In this document: positions 33,239-43,276 of the stretch, in pieces
Layout: each line of letters begins with the position of its first letter
Numbering within the stretch: position 1 is the stretch's first letter
From: Chitinophaga barathri
Lineage (GTDB): Bacteria; Bacteroidota; Bacteroidia; Chitinophagales; Chitinophagaceae
DNA length: 64,000 bases
Reading direction: 5' to 3'
Assembly (NCBI RefSeq): GCF_003807585.1
Contig: NZ_RMBX01000008.1
Span: 306,287-370,286 of the forward strand
Notes under the pieces: generated by a model
Databases searched by the model: none
Told to the model about the DNA's origin: nothing
What the model saw: only the letters and a program-made list of their open reading frames with translations
Made by a program: the position numbers and the translations under genes

Positions 33239-34357
33239 TTGTTGAAATTTTTACGACTTTTTACAAAAGGGTTTTTCCTTACGGTGAACATTGTTGTTGT
33301 TCTGTTTTTTCTCCTTGCCTGCCTGGTGCCTTTTATATCACCGGTGAGGTTCTGGCCGATCAGTTTCATTACCCTCGGGTTTCCTTTCCTGCTGATCGCG
33401 CTGCTGCTTTTTATGATATTCTGGCTGATCTTCCATCCGAAATACGCCCTCATTCCCCTGATCGCGCTGCTGCTGGGCTGGAAGTCCGTGTCCGCCTTTA
33501 TTGCCCTGCGCTGGCCGTCCAACTGGGAAACGCAAAACAAACCCGAAGGCACCTTTAATGTCATGAGCTATAACGTAGCCCTGTTTGGCCTTTACGCCAA
33601 AAAAGACAGCAAACCCGTGCGCGAAGGCATTTTTAAACTGATCGAAGAACATCAGCCGGATGTGCTCTGCCTCCAGGACTTTTATACCTCGGAAAAACCG
33701 GGGGATTTTAATAACCGCGAAGACATCAGCCGGGTGATGGATATGCCGCACCGTTTTTTTTCCAGCGATTTTAACCGTGGCGGCAGCCAGCATTGGGGCA
33801 CGATCATATTTTCCCGTTACACCATCCTGAAAGCGGACAAAGTAAAGCTCTCCTCCGGCCCGCTGGGCGAAAGCCTCATCTACGCGGACGTGCTCAAAGG
33901 GAAAGACACGGTGCGCATCGTGAATATGCACCTGGAATCTTACCGCTTCAACGCGCAGGACTATGAAAGCATCGAAAAGGTGAGGAAACGGGAAGATACC
34001 GGGCTGGTGGCGGCCAAAGGCATCATCTACAAAATGCGCGACGCATACATCCGCCGCAGCCGCCAGGCCAATATAGTAGCGGATTTCATCAGGACCAGCC
34101 CACACCCCGTGATCGTCTGCGGGGATTTTAACGATACGCCCGCATCTTACACCTACTTCACCGTAAAAGGCAACCTCCAGGACGCCTTCCTCCAAAAAGG
34201 CAGCGGTATCGGGCGCACTTTCTCCGGCATTTCACCTACACTGCGGATAGATTACATTTTCGCGGACAAGGCCTTTACCGTAAAAGGTTTCCGAACGATC
34301 CATTCCGGCCTCAGCGACCATTATCCCGTCATCACGAACCTGCGGCTAAACCGCTGA
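33239..34357 (+). CDS. Membrane-anchored endonuclease/exonuclease/phosphatase family protein 2
   Basis: A 372-aa paralogue of the preceding protein with the same layout: membrane helices to about residue 85, then an EEP domain with NVMSYNVALFG, LCLQDFYTSE (Asp where Glu is usual), VNMHLESYRFN, VCGDFNDTPASYTY, RIDYIFADK and a complete LSDHYPVITNLRL. No ATG is available: the start is a TTG at 33239 or 33242. Similarity along the full length, including the membrane part, shows a local duplication. The 115-bp gap contains the inverted repeat TTAACGC/GCGTTAA. Confidence 0.84.
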   Translation: MLKFLRLFTKGFFLTVNIVVVLFFLLACLVPFISPVRFWPISFITLGFPFLLIALLLFMIFWLIFHPKYALIPLIALLLGWKSVSAFIALRWPSNWETQNKPEGTFNVMSYNVALFGLYAKKDSKPVREGIFKLIEEHQPDVLCLQDFYTSEKPGDFNNREDISRVMDMPHRFFSSDFNRGGSQHWGTIIFSRYTILKADKVKLSSGPLGESLIYADVLKGKDTVRIVNMHLESYRFNAQDYESIEKVRKREDTGLVAAKGIIYKMRDAYIRRSRQANIVADFIRTSPHPVIVCGDFNDTPASYTYFTVKGNLQDAFLQKGSGIGRTFSGISPTLRIDYIFADKAFTVKGFRTIHSGLSDHYPVITNLRLNR

Positions 34358-34449
34358 CAGCCGCCATTCGTAAATTGTGTGCTCCTTTTGACTAAAAAAT
34401 TCGAAATTAGGGTGATAAAATCCGAAATTCGCCGATCGAACCAATTGAT

Positions 34450-35946
34450 ATGTCAGAACAGCTAAAACTACACAATACCCTAAGCCGACAAAAAGAAGTA
34501 TTCACTCCGTTATATCCCGGGCATGTGGGCATGTACGTGTGCGGACCCACTGTATCCGGCGAATCGCACCTGGGGCATGCCAGGCCGTTCATCACCTTCG
34601 ACGTGCTGTTCCGCTACCTGCTGCATCTTGGTTATAAAGTGCGTTATGTGCGCAACATCACCGATGCGGGCCATTTTGAAGAAGAAGGCCGCGCCGCGGA
34701 AGACAAGATCGCCAAAGGCGCGCTGCTCGAAAAACTGGAGCCGATGGAGCTGGTGCAGAAATACACCAATCTCTACCATTGGGCCATGGAGCAGTTCAAC
34801 ACCCTCAAACCCAGCATAGAGCCCACCGCTACCGGCCACATCGTGGAGCAGATCGAAATGATCAAAAAGATCATGGCGGACGGTTATGCATATGAGGCAA
34901 ACGGTTCCGTTTACTTCGACGTAAAAAAATATTCCGAAAATCATCATTATGGTATCCTCAGCGGCCGCGTGATCGAAGATCAGCTGGAAACCACCCGCGA
35001 GCTGGAAAACCAGGATGAAAAGAAAAATAAAGTAGACTTCGCGCTCTGGAAAAAAGCGCCGGCCGAGCACCTCATGCGCTGGCCCAGCCCCTGGGGCGAA
35101 GGTTTCCCCGGATGGCACATCGAGTGCTCCGCGATGAGCAGCAAATATCTCGGCAAACAATTCGACATCCACGGCGGCGGTATGGACCTCCAGTTCCCCC
35201 ACCACGAATGCGAAATTGCCCAGAGCGAAATTGCCCACGGTGAAATGATGGCCCGTTACTGGGTGCACAACAACATGATCACCATCAACGGGAAAAAGAT
35301 GGGCAAAAGTTATGGCAACGTGATCCGCCTCACGGAACTGTTCGCCGGCACCCATCCTTTACTAGAACAAGGCTACAGTCCCATGACCATCCGTTTCTTC
35401 ATTCTCCAGACCCACTACCGGAGCACACTGGACTTCTCCAACGAAGCACTCCAGGCCGCGGAAAAAGGTCTTGCCCGCCTCTGGTACGCCTACGAAGTAC
35501 TGGAAAAGCTCAGCTACAGCAGCAATGGCGCGGGCATCAACGAAGAGCTGGACAAACAGGTACAGGAATGGTGCCGCGATTGCGCCACCGCCATGAATGA
35601 CGACCTCGGCACCGCCAAAGTGCTGGCCAATCTCTTTGAGCTTTCCCCCGTGATCAATTCCCTCCGCGGCGGCCAGATCAAAATGCACGAGATCAGCCAG
35701 GATACCTTTGACCTGCTGAAAACCACCTGGCACACCTACATGATCGACATACTGGGCCTTCAGCCTGAAAAACCGGAAGACAGCAACAAGCTGGACGGTG
35801 TATTGCAACTGCTGATAGACATCCGCAAGGAAGCCAAAGGCAAAAAGGATTACGCCACTTCAGACAAGATCAGGAACCAGCTGCTTTCCATCGGCATCCA
35901 GCTGAAAGATGAAAAGGACGGGACCGTCACATACGCCATTGAATAA
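34450..35946 (+). CDS. cysS: Cysteinyl-tRNA synthetase
   Basis: A 498-aa class I synthetase. It has YVCGPTVSGESHLGHARP (HIGH-type motif and zinc Cys), GWHIECSAMS and HGGGMDLQFPHHECEIAQ (zinc site), TINGKKMGKSYGN (KMSKS-type), and a C-terminal DALR/anticodon region (DDLGTAKVLANLFEL, EAKGKKDYATSDKIRNQL). It charges tRNA-Cys. The motif ESHLGH replaces DHLHIGH seen in some others but is normal for the family. It is followed after 3 bp by an M28 peptidase gene. Confidence 0.96.
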   Translation: MSEQLKLHNTLSRQKEVFTPLYPGHVGMYVCGPTVSGESHLGHARPFITFDVLFRYLLHLGYKVRYVRNITDAGHFEEEGRAAEDKIAKGALLEKLEPMELVQKYTNLYHWAMEQFNTLKPSIEPTATGHIVEQIEMIKKIMADGYAYEANGSVYFDVKKYSENHHYGILSGRVIEDQLETTRELENQDEKKNKVDFALWKKAPAEHLMRWPSPWGEGFPGWHIECSAMSSKYLGKQFDIHGGGMDLQFPHHECEIAQSEIAHGEMMARYWVHNNMITINGKKMGKSYGNVIRLTELFAGTHPLLEQGYSPMTIRFFILQTHYRSTLDFSNEALQAAEKGLARLWYAYEVLEKLSYSSNGAGINEELDKQVQEWCRDCATAMNDDLGTAKVLANLFELSPVINSLRGGQIKMHEISQDTFDLLKTTWHTYMIDILGLQPEKPEDSNKLDGVLQLLIDIRKEAKGKKDYATSDKIRNQLLSIGIQLKDEKDGTVTYAIE

Positions 35947-35949
35947 ATA

Positions 35950-36909
35950 ATGCGGAAATACATTCTCTGGGCCGCCCTCGTGCTTACGGCCTGCAACAGC
36001 GGCAACAAACAACCCGCGGCCACGGACGCTGCTGAAAACAAACCAGTAGTTGCCGCGCCGGTATTTTCGGCGGACAGTGCTTATGCCTCCATCGAAAAAC
36101 AGGTGGCGTTTGGCCCGCGCATACCCGGCACCAAGGCACAGACGGCTTGCGCCACATGGCTCATTTCCAGCCTGCGCCCCCTGGCGGATACCGTGTATGT
36201 ACAACGCGTGAATGTGAATGCCGACGGTAAAAATCTCCCCTGCATCAATATCATCGCCTCCTTTAACCCTTCCGAAAAAAGGCGCATCCTGCTGCTGACC
36301 CATTGGGATACTCGGCCCGTTGCGGACAAGGACGCATTTGATAAAAAGAAGCCTTTTGACGGGGCGGACGATGGCGGCAGCGGCACAGCTGTGCTGCTGG
36401 AAGTTGCGCGCCACCTGAAGGCTAAAAAGCCCGGTTATGGCATAGATATCCTCTTCACGGATGTGGAGGATTACGGCGAGGATTATTGCATGGGTACCCA
36501 ATATTGGGCGCGTACACCGCATGTGCCCGGTTATACCGCGTCTTACGGCATCCTGCTGGATATGGTCGGCGCGCGCAATGCCCGTTTTTACATGGAAGGC
36601 ACTTCCCAGCAATACGCGGCCGCGCAGATGAAATTGTTTTGGGAAGTAGCGCACCAAAGCGGGTTTTCGGAATATTTCCGGTATGAAACGCCCGGCAACG
36701 GCCCCTCTTATATCGAAGACGATCACACTTACGTGAACAACATCCTGAAAGTACCCACTTTCGACATCATTGCCACCCGCCCCAGCGGCGAGCTGATGGA
36801 ACATCATCACACTACGAACGACAATATTGCTGTAATAGACCGCCAGACGCTTACCGCCGTGGGCCAGCCTTTGCTGGGCCTGCTATATGGAGAACCTTTT
36901 AAATACTGA
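35950..36909 (+). CDS. M28-family metallopeptidase/glutaminyl-cyclase-like lipoprotein
   Basis: A 319-aa lipoprotein (LVLTAC, Cys 15) with an M28 zinc domain. Ligands are THWDTRP (His 118), DGADDGGSG (Asp 140), DVEDYGEDY (catalytic and ligand Glu/Asp) and the C-terminal HHHTTNDN. The W-D-T-R-P and DGANDGGSG-like motifs are those of glutaminyl-peptide cyclotransferases, which form N-terminal pyroglutamate on exported proteins; Bacteroidota export many such proteins. An aminopeptidase role cannot be excluded. Tightly packed between cysS and alkA. Confidence 0.88.
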   Translation: MRKYILWAALVLTACNSGNKQPAATDAAENKPVVAAPVFSADSAYASIEKQVAFGPRIPGTKAQTACATWLISSLRPLADTVYVQRVNVNADGKNLPCINIIASFNPSEKRRILLLTHWDTRPVADKDAFDKKKPFDGADDGGSGTAVLLEVARHLKAKKPGYGIDILFTDVEDYGEDYCMGTQYWARTPHVPGYTASYGILLDMVGARNARFYMEGTSQQYAAAQMKLFWEVAHQSGFSEYFRYETPGNGPSYIEDDHTYVNNILKVPTFDIIATRPSGELMEHHHTTNDNIAVIDRQTLTAVGQPLLGLLYGEPFKY

Positions 36910-36911
36910 TT

Positions 36912-37520
36912 ATGACACCCCACGATGTGTATATCGCCCATCTCAGTAAAGACAAAAAGTTCAAAAACATTATCGCCGCGCCGCTGAGCGAGATACCCGT
37001 CAAAAAGAACATCGCGCTGAAACTGATCGCTTCCATCATGAGCCAGCAGCTGTCGGTAAAAGTGGCTGACGTGATCTACAAACGTTTCCTTCAATTATAT
37101 GGTGGTAAAGAACCGCGCCCGCAGCAGATCCTGGATACCCCGGCCCCTACCCTCCGCTCCATCGGGCTTTCCAATGCCAAGGTGAGTTATGTGCACAACG
37201 TAGCCCGCTTCGTGGTGGAAGAAAAACTGACGGATACAAAACTGCGTAAGATGGAAGACGCCGAGGTGCTCACTTATCTCACACAGATCAAAGGCGTGGG
37301 CAGATGGACCGTGGAAATGCTGCTGATGTTTTATCTCGGCCGCGAAGATGTGTTTGCCATGGATGATCTTGGGCTTCAGCAGGCCATGACCAAACTCTAT
37401 AAACTGGACCCCACCGATAAAAAAGCTTACCGTGCGAAACTCCAGTCGCTCTCCGCGCGCTGGTCGCCATACAGGTCACATGCCTGCCGGTACCTGTGGA
37501 TGTGGAAAGATGCAAAATGA
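36912..37520 (+). CDS. DNA-3-methyladenine glycosylase II-like protein (HhH-GPD)
   Basis: A 202-aa base-excision glycosylase. The HhH motif is LTQIKGVGRWTVEMLLMF (about 119-136), followed by the catalytic Asp in FAMDDLGLQQAM (residues 151-152). The N-terminal SIMSQQLSVKVADVIYKRF is typical of AlkA-type enzymes. It removes alkylated purines from DNA. It lacks the AlkA N-terminal domain, as is usual for the short bacterial form. It starts 2 bp after the M28 gene and is convergent with the next lipoprotein. Confidence 0.92.
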   Translation: MTPHDVYIAHLSKDKKFKNIIAAPLSEIPVKKNIALKLIASIMSQQLSVKVADVIYKRFLQLYGGKEPRPQQILDTPAPTLRSIGLSNAKVSYVHNVARFVVEEKLTDTKLRKMEDAEVLTYLTQIKGVGRWTVEMLLMFYLGREDVFAMDDLGLQQAMTKLYKLDPTDKKAYRAKLQSLSARWSPYRSHACRYLWMWKDAK

Positions 37521-37532
37521 TTTCCTCGGAAG

Positions 37533-38177
37533 TTATTTGATCGTGTAGGTTTTCAGATAGGTGGTATCCTCAAACCTGTCCACCTGTATCAGCCCCACTC
37601 CCTTTGCATAATAGTTGGTCGTGAGTGTTTCCGGCGGTAATATCGGCGGGACCGACACTTCCATACGAACGCCGATCACTTCGCTGAACTGCACGCCGAG
37701 TACGGTTTTACCCGTTCCTTTCTGAATAATGGTATAGGCGATGTTGATGTTCACATCACCAATAACGGGTAGGGTGACGGGCAGCAGCTCCGTCCAGGAC
37801 TCGCCCAGCCGCATGTTATCTTTCAGGTAATCGGTCTTGATGGGATCGGCGGGTGCATTGGGGATGGCCGAAACATCCAGCAGCTGCTGGTAATTTCCGC
37901 CGCCGCATCGGAACAGGGAATATTCCCCGGTAAAATCATCGGTCAGTTTCCGGAAATCCTCGCCATTATACACCGTATCGCCCTCCACACGGAGCGTATA
38001 ATCCAGCGTATCTCCCGTGGCCACATCCACCATCTCGTATTCAAACACAGAACCTGTTGTATACGGCGCATAATCGCAGGTGTTGCCTTTGAAAGGTTCC
38101 TCGAAGCTCGTTTCTTTTTTACAGGCGGCGAATATCAGTAACGAAATGACAAAGGCAGCCAGGGGTTTCCTTTTCAT
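37533..38177 (-). CDS. Lipoprotein of unknown function
   Basis: A 214-aa protein with signal and lipobox (LIFAAC, Cys 19; followed by KKETSFEE). The mature part is beta-rich (TGSVFEYEMVDVATGDTLDYTLRVEGDTVYNGEDF) and two Cys (NTCDYAP and FRCGGGNY) may pair. I recognise no named family. It stands alone, convergent with alkA and divergent from susC. Confidence 0.7.
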   Translation of the reverse strand: MKRKPLAAFVISLLIFAACKKETSFEEPFKGNTCDYAPYTTGSVFEYEMVDVATGDTLDYTLRVEGDTVYNGEDFRKLTDDFTGEYSLFRCGGGNYQQLLDVSAIPNAPADPIKTDYLKDNMRLGESWTELLPVTLPVIGDVNINIAYTIIQKGTGKTVLGVQFSEVIGVRMEVSVPPILPPETLTTNYYAKGVGLIQVDRFEDTTYLKTYTIK

Positions 38178-38418
38178 AGCCGGTGAATTCTGTATTCTAA
38201 GTTACCGGTTTTTAGCGTGAAATCTTTCCATAACCCGGGCAACCGCTCCTGATAGCATATTAATATTTTTTTATAAAGTGTCGGATTGACACTAGTTTGT
38301 TTAAAGGGCCGGGTACTTTGTACGCTTATTTTAGAAAATATTTAATGAAAATCTAGATAACTTGACTGGATAATTTCGAACGTTACCATTTCTTAACCCA
38401 ACCCAACACGTTACAGTT

Positions 38419-41400
38419 ATGAAAACCATTCCACGTTATGGCGGGGCCATGCTCATGGCCACTTTCGCCTTATTTGCCGGAGGCATGCCCGTCTCCAAGG
38501 CACAAAACGTAACCCAACAATCATCCGCAAAAAACATCACGGTAAAAGGCAGGATCAGGGACGCCAAAAACGTTTCCTTACCCGGCGTGACCGTAGTGGT
38601 AAAAGGCACCTCGAAAGGTACGGCCTCGGATGAAAAGGGCGTATTCACCCTCCCCGATGTGGACCCGCAGGCCGTACTGGTGCTGCAATTCATCGGGTAT
38701 GAAACCCAGGAGGTTCCGCTGAACGGGCTCACGGCGGTAAACATCCTTTTGAAAGAAACCGAAAAACAGTTGGACGAGTATGTGGTGACCGGCTACGGCA
38801 CTACCAAAAAAGTAACAAAAACCGGGTCCGTGAGCACGGTGAAAGGCTCTGAGATCAAGCAGGCGCCCACCGTGAATGTATCCAACGCCCTCGTAGGGCG
38901 CGTTTCCGGCCTTATGGCCATCAACAGCAGCGGCGAGCCCGGCTACGACGGCTCCCGCATCCTCATCCGCGGCCGCAGTACCTACGGGAATTCGGACCCG
39001 CTGGTAGTGATCGACGGCATCCCGAGGGACGGCTTCCAACGCCTGAACCCGAATGACATCGAAAACATCTCCGTGCTGAAAGATGCTTCCGCAGCCATCT
39101 TCGGGTCCCGCGCGGCAAACGGCGTTATCCTCATCACCACCAAACGCGGTAAAACCGGGAAACCCCTGCTGAGCTATAGTTTCAACCAGGGCTTCACCCA
39201 ACCTACCCGTATGCCCAAAATGGCCGATGCGCCCACGTATGCGCGCATTGTGAATGAGATCAACGTCAATGCGGGAGACCAGCCCAGTTTTACCGAAGAC
39301 AAGATCCAGCAATTCGCGGACGGCTCAGACCCATGGCAGTACCCGAACACAGACTGGGTGGACGAAGTGGTGAAACCGCTTAGCGGCCAGAACCGCCACG
39401 ACCTCAGCCTTCGCGGCGGCTCGGACAAATTCATTTATTACGTTTCAATGGGCACGCTTTTCCAGGACGGTATTTTCAAAAACAGCGCCACCAAGTACCG
39501 CCAGCACAATGCCCGCGTGAACCTCGACGCAAACGTGAACAAGTACCTAACTATCAAACTTGATCTCGCGGGCAGGCTGGAAGACCGTAATTTCCCACCC
39601 CGCAGCGCCGGCTCCATCTTCCGCGCGCTGCTGCGCGGAAGGCCCACCGAAGCAGCCCGCTGGCCCAACGGACTGCCCGGCCCCGACATCGAATACGGAG
39701 ACAACCCGGTTGTGACCAGTACAAACGAGATCGGTTACCAGCGCGACCGGCTGTATGCCCTCAACAGCAACCTGGCCGTGGTACTTTACATCCCGAAAGT
39801 GGAAGGCTTGTTTGTAGATGCGAACTTCGCCGTGGACCAGGCATTTAATTTTAATAAACGTTTCATCAAACCATGGACGCTGTATACCTTCCAGGGTTAC
39901 GATGCCAACAATCAGCCCCAGCTGGAGTCCAGCCAGAGAGGCGTGAGCGCGCCGGAGCTGGAGGAAAACTATGCGCAGACCGGCAGCATCACCATCAACG
40001 GGAAGATCAATTACATCAAGAGTTTTGGCAAACACAACACCTCCGCCATCTTCGCGATAGAGCGGAATGAAATGAAAAATGACAACTTCTGGGCACGCCG
40101 CCGTTATTACATTTCCAGCGCCGTAGACCAGCTGTTTGCCGGCAGCAATGAAGAAAAAGATAATACCGGCCGCGGTTTCGACTATGCGCGCCTGAACTAT
40201 TTCGGCCGCCTGTCTTACAATTACGACGAAAAATATCTCTTTGATTTTAACTGGCGTTACGACGGCTCACAGAATTTCCCGAGCAATAAACGTTTCGGCT
40301 TTTTCCCCGGTGTGTCCGCGGGATGGGTCATCTCACGGGAGAACTTCTGGAAATCTTCCATCGGCAGCACGGTGGATTACTTTAAGATCCGCGGCTCCTG
40401 GGGCCAGATGGGTAATGACCAGATCAATCCTTTCCAGTACATGAACACCTATGGCATCTCAGAAGGTGGCGTGGTACTGGGGGACAAGCTGAACACCGGC
40501 ATCAACTCGCTGCGCATCCCCAACCCGAACATCACCTGGGAAGTGTCCAATAACATGGACCTGGCTATCGAAACCAGGCTCTTTAACGGCCTGATCGGCA
40601 TCGAAGCGGAGTATTTCTTCACCCGCCGTCACAGCATCCTTTCCCAGCGTTCCGCTTCCATTCCCATTTACACCGGCCTCACGCTGCCGGATGAAAATAT
40701 CGGGAAAGTGCAGAACCAGGGCATAGACCTTCACCTGACACACAAACGCACCGTACGGAAATTCACCTACGAAGTAGTAGCCAATATTTCCACCGCGCGC
40801 AACAAGATCCTTTTCTGGGACGAAGTGCCCAACCAGCCGGAGTGGCAGCAATCCACCGGCCGGCAGATAGGCGCGAACCTCTATTACGAGGCCATCGGCA
40901 TATTCAGGGACCAGCGTGCCGTGGATGAATACCCGCATATCGGCGGCGCCATCCCCGGGGATGTGATCTTTAAAGACGTAAACGGAGACAACAAGATAGA
41001 CGACCTGGACCGCGTGCGTGTGAACCGTTCGGAGTATCCTATCTGGAACTACGGTCTTACCCTCGCGGCCAACTACGCCAATTTCGACGTCACGATGCTA
41101 TGGCAGGGCGCCACAGGGGCCAGCCAGTATATCCGCACGGAATCAGGCCTGATCGGCAACTTCCCGATGAAGATCGCAGAAGACCGCTGGACGCCGGAAA
41201 ACCCCGACGCTTCCATGCCGCGCCCATACGACAGGGATAAGGAATACTGGGTAAGCCGCCAGAATACATTCTGGCTATGGAATACAGACTACCTCCGTCT
41301 CAAAACCCTCGAACTGGGCTACACCCTCCCCGAGCCTACACAAAAACGCCTCGGGCTGGACGATCTGCGTATCTACGTGAGCGGCCAGAACCTCGTCACT

Positions 41401-41502
41401 TTCGACAAGGTGAAGATCTTTGACCCGGAATCACCCACCGGCAGCGGCCAGTTTTACCCGCAGACAAGGATCTTTAATGTTGGCCTGAATGTAACCTTCT
41501 AA
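38419..41502 (+). CDS. susC: SusC/RagA family TonB-dependent outer-membrane transporter
   Basis: A 1027-aa protein. It has a signal peptide (to about 29), a CarboxypepD_reg-like domain (VKGRIRDAKNVSLPGVTVVVKGT, about 42-115), a TonB box region EKQLDEYVVTGYGT, and a plug with LVGRVSGLMAINSSGEPG, ILIRGRSTYGNSDPLVVIDG and the SusC signature VLKDASAAIFGSRAANGVILITTK. A beta-barrel follows, closing in FNVGLNVTF. There is no STN domain, so sigma/anti-sigma signalling is unlikely. It imports an oligomeric nutrient bound by the SusD lid encoded 10 bp downstream. No glycosidase is adjacent to show the substrate. Confidence 0.96.
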   Translation: MKTIPRYGGAMLMATFALFAGGMPVSKAQNVTQQSSAKNITVKGRIRDAKNVSLPGVTVVVKGTSKGTASDEKGVFTLPDVDPQAVLVLQFIGYETQEVPLNGLTAVNILLKETEKQLDEYVVTGYGTTKKVTKTGSVSTVKGSEIKQAPTVNVSNALVGRVSGLMAINSSGEPGYDGSRILIRGRSTYGNSDPLVVIDGIPRDGFQRLNPNDIENISVLKDASAAIFGSRAANGVILITTKRGKTGKPLLSYSFNQGFTQPTRMPKMADAPTYARIVNEINVNAGDQPSFTEDKIQQFADGSDPWQYPNTDWVDEVVKPLSGQNRHDLSLRGGSDKFIYYVSMGTLFQDGIFKNSATKYRQHNARVNLDANVNKYLTIKLDLAGRLEDRNFPPRSAGSIFRALLRGRPTEAARWPNGLPGPDIEYGDNPVVTSTNEIGYQRDRLYALNSNLAVVLYIPKVEGLFVDANFAVDQAFNFNKRFIKPWTLYTFQGYDANNQPQLESSQRGVSAPELEENYAQTGSITINGKINYIKSFGKHNTSAIFAIERNEMKNDNFWARRRYYISSAVDQLFAGSNEEKDNTGRGFDYARLNYFGRLSYNYDEKYLFDFNWRYDGSQNFPSNKRFGFFPGVSAGWVISRENFWKSSIGSTVDYFKIRGSWGQMGNDQINPFQYMNTYGISEGGVVLGDKLNTGINSLRIPNPNITWEVSNNMDLAIETRLFNGLIGIEAEYFFTRRHSILSQRSASIPIYTGLTLPDENIGKVQNQGIDLHLTHKRTVRKFTYEVVANISTARNKILFWDEVPNQPEWQQSTGRQIGANLYYEAIGIFRDQRAVDEYPHIGGAIPGDVIFKDVNGDNKIDDLDRVRVNRSEYPIWNYGLTLAANYANFDVTMLWQGATGASQYIRTESGLIGNFPMKIAEDRWTPENPDASMPRPYDRDKEYWVSRQNTFWLWNTDYLRLKTLELGYTLPEPTQKRLGLDDLRIYVSGQNLVTFDKVKIFDPESPTGSGQFYPQTRIFNVGLNVTF

Positions 41503-41512
41503 AACATGCGTT

Positions 41513-43276
41513 ATGAAAAGAACAATCACTCTCCTCAGCTATAGCATACTCACCATTACCATATTACTGGCAAGCGCCTGTAACAAAGACTTCCTTGAAA
41601 AACGACCGCTGAACGAATACACGGAAGACGATGTATGGAAAGACCCGAACATGATACAGGCCTATGTGAACGACCTGTATCCGAAGATGCGCCACGGTTT
41701 CAACGAAGTGATGCTCGGTTCCATGACTGATGAAAGCCGTTTTATTCACAATTACGGCACTACCACATCCGTAACAGAAGCCATGAGCCCTGAAGACCTG
41801 GGCGCGCTGAACCTTTTCGGTGAATGGGAAAAACATTACAAGGCCATCCGCAACTGCAACATCTTTTTTGCACAGGTGGATGCCGCTCCTTTTAAAGACG
41901 AAGCCCAGCGCGACCGTCTCAAAGGCGAAGTACATTTCCTCCGCGCATATTTTTTCCATATGCTCGTGAAATACTGGGCCGGCGTACCGCTGGTGACGCA
42001 GATCTTCCAGCTCACAGACGGAGAAGCCATGCTGATCCCCCGCAACGGCTTCGAAGAATGCGTGAACTACATCGTGTCCGAATGCGATAAAGCAGCCGCA
42101 CTACTGCCCGAAGCACATGACCGGGATAATACGGGGCGCGCCACCAAATACGCCGCCATGGCTTTAAAATCACGCATGTTGCTGTATGCCGCCAGCGATC
42201 TTTTTAACAGGCCCGGCAACTCAAGGCCCGAGCTGGGTTATGTGGGAGGAGACCGGCAGGTACGTTGGAAAGCCGCACAGGACGCGGCGCTCGCGCTTAT
42301 CCAGACCAATAAGTTTTCCATTTACCAGCCCACTTCTTCCGGCGTGGACAACTACACCCGTGTGTTCATGGATAAAAACAATGCGGAGGTCATTTATTGC
42401 AAATACTTCAACAAACAGCTCCTCGGCACATCCCATGATCTTTACAACGGCCCGAACGGTTACCACAACTGGGGCGGGAATGTACCGCTGGAAAATTTCG
42501 TGGAAGGCTACCAGATGCGCGATGGCACTCCTTTCAACTGGAACAACCCCGCGATGGCTGCAAAGCCGTACGACAACCGCGATCCCCGATTTTATGCCAC
42601 TATTCTGTATAATGGCGCAAAATGGAAAAAACGCCCCAGTGACGCCATCGGCCTCGATCCTGTGGGTGTGATACAAACCGGTAAATACGAAAAAAGGAAT
42701 GCCTCCGGCGGTGTGGACGTGATCAGCGGCCTGGATACCCGCAGCGGCCCGATCGAGAACTGGAACGGGTCCTACACGGGTTATTATCTCCGTAAGTTCA
42801 TGGACCTCAACCTGGATGCTCAGTTTTTCCGTGGAGAGCAGACCTGGCCTTTCTTCCGTTATGCGGAGATCAAGCTGAACTATGCAGAAGCCAGCATGGC
42901 GCTGGGCCAGGACGGCCCTGCCCGGGACGCCATCAACGAAGTGCGCACCCGCTCAGGCATGCCGGCTATTCCTGTATCTGTTACAGGCGCGGCTTTGCTG
43001 GAGCAATATCGTTACGAGCGCAGGTACGAACTTGCCTTTGAAGAGCATCGTTATTTTGATGCGCGCCGCTGGCTCATCGCCGAAACTGTATTCAGCGGGC
43101 CGGCCAAAGCCATCGAAATTTATGGCAAACTGAACCCCGACACCCTGCTGTATACTTACAAAGTATTAACAACCGGGGTACAGGACCGGAAGTTCACAAA
43201 CAAACACTACCTGCTGCCGATCATGTCCACGGAAATCCGCAGGAACAGCAAGATGACACAAAACCCCAATTACTAA
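41513..43276 (+). CDS. susD: SusD/RagB family nutrient-binding lipoprotein
   Basis: A 587-aa lipoprotein (LASAC, Cys 23; then NKDFLEKRPLNEYTEDDVW, the SusD N-terminal block). TPR-like helices and the conserved EVHFLRAYFFHMLVKYWAGVPLV and FFRYAEIKLNYAEASMAL motifs follow. The C-terminal RRYELAFEEHRYFDARRW and LLPIMSTEIRRN...NPNY are the usual SusD ending. It forms the lid of the SusC transporter at the cell surface. Paired with susC in one transcript; a terminator-like hairpin follows. Confidence 0.96.
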   Translation: MKRTITLLSYSILTITILLASACNKDFLEKRPLNEYTEDDVWKDPNMIQAYVNDLYPKMRHGFNEVMLGSMTDESRFIHNYGTTTSVTEAMSPEDLGALNLFGEWEKHYKAIRNCNIFFAQVDAAPFKDEAQRDRLKGEVHFLRAYFFHMLVKYWAGVPLVTQIFQLTDGEAMLIPRNGFEECVNYIVSECDKAAALLPEAHDRDNTGRATKYAAMALKSRMLLYAASDLFNRPGNSRPELGYVGGDRQVRWKAAQDAALALIQTNKFSIYQPTSSGVDNYTRVFMDKNNAEVIYCKYFNKQLLGTSHDLYNGPNGYHNWGGNVPLENFVEGYQMRDGTPFNWNNPAMAAKPYDNRDPRFYATILYNGAKWKKRPSDAIGLDPVGVIQTGKYEKRNASGGVDVISGLDTRSGPIENWNGSYTGYYLRKFMDLNLDAQFFRGEQTWPFFRYAEIKLNYAEASMALGQDGPARDAINEVRTRSGMPAIPVSVTGAALLEQYRYERRYELAFEEHRYFDARRWLIAETVFSGPAKAIEIYGKLNPDTLLYTYKVLTTGVQDRKFTNKHYLLPIMSTEIRRNSKMTQNPNY

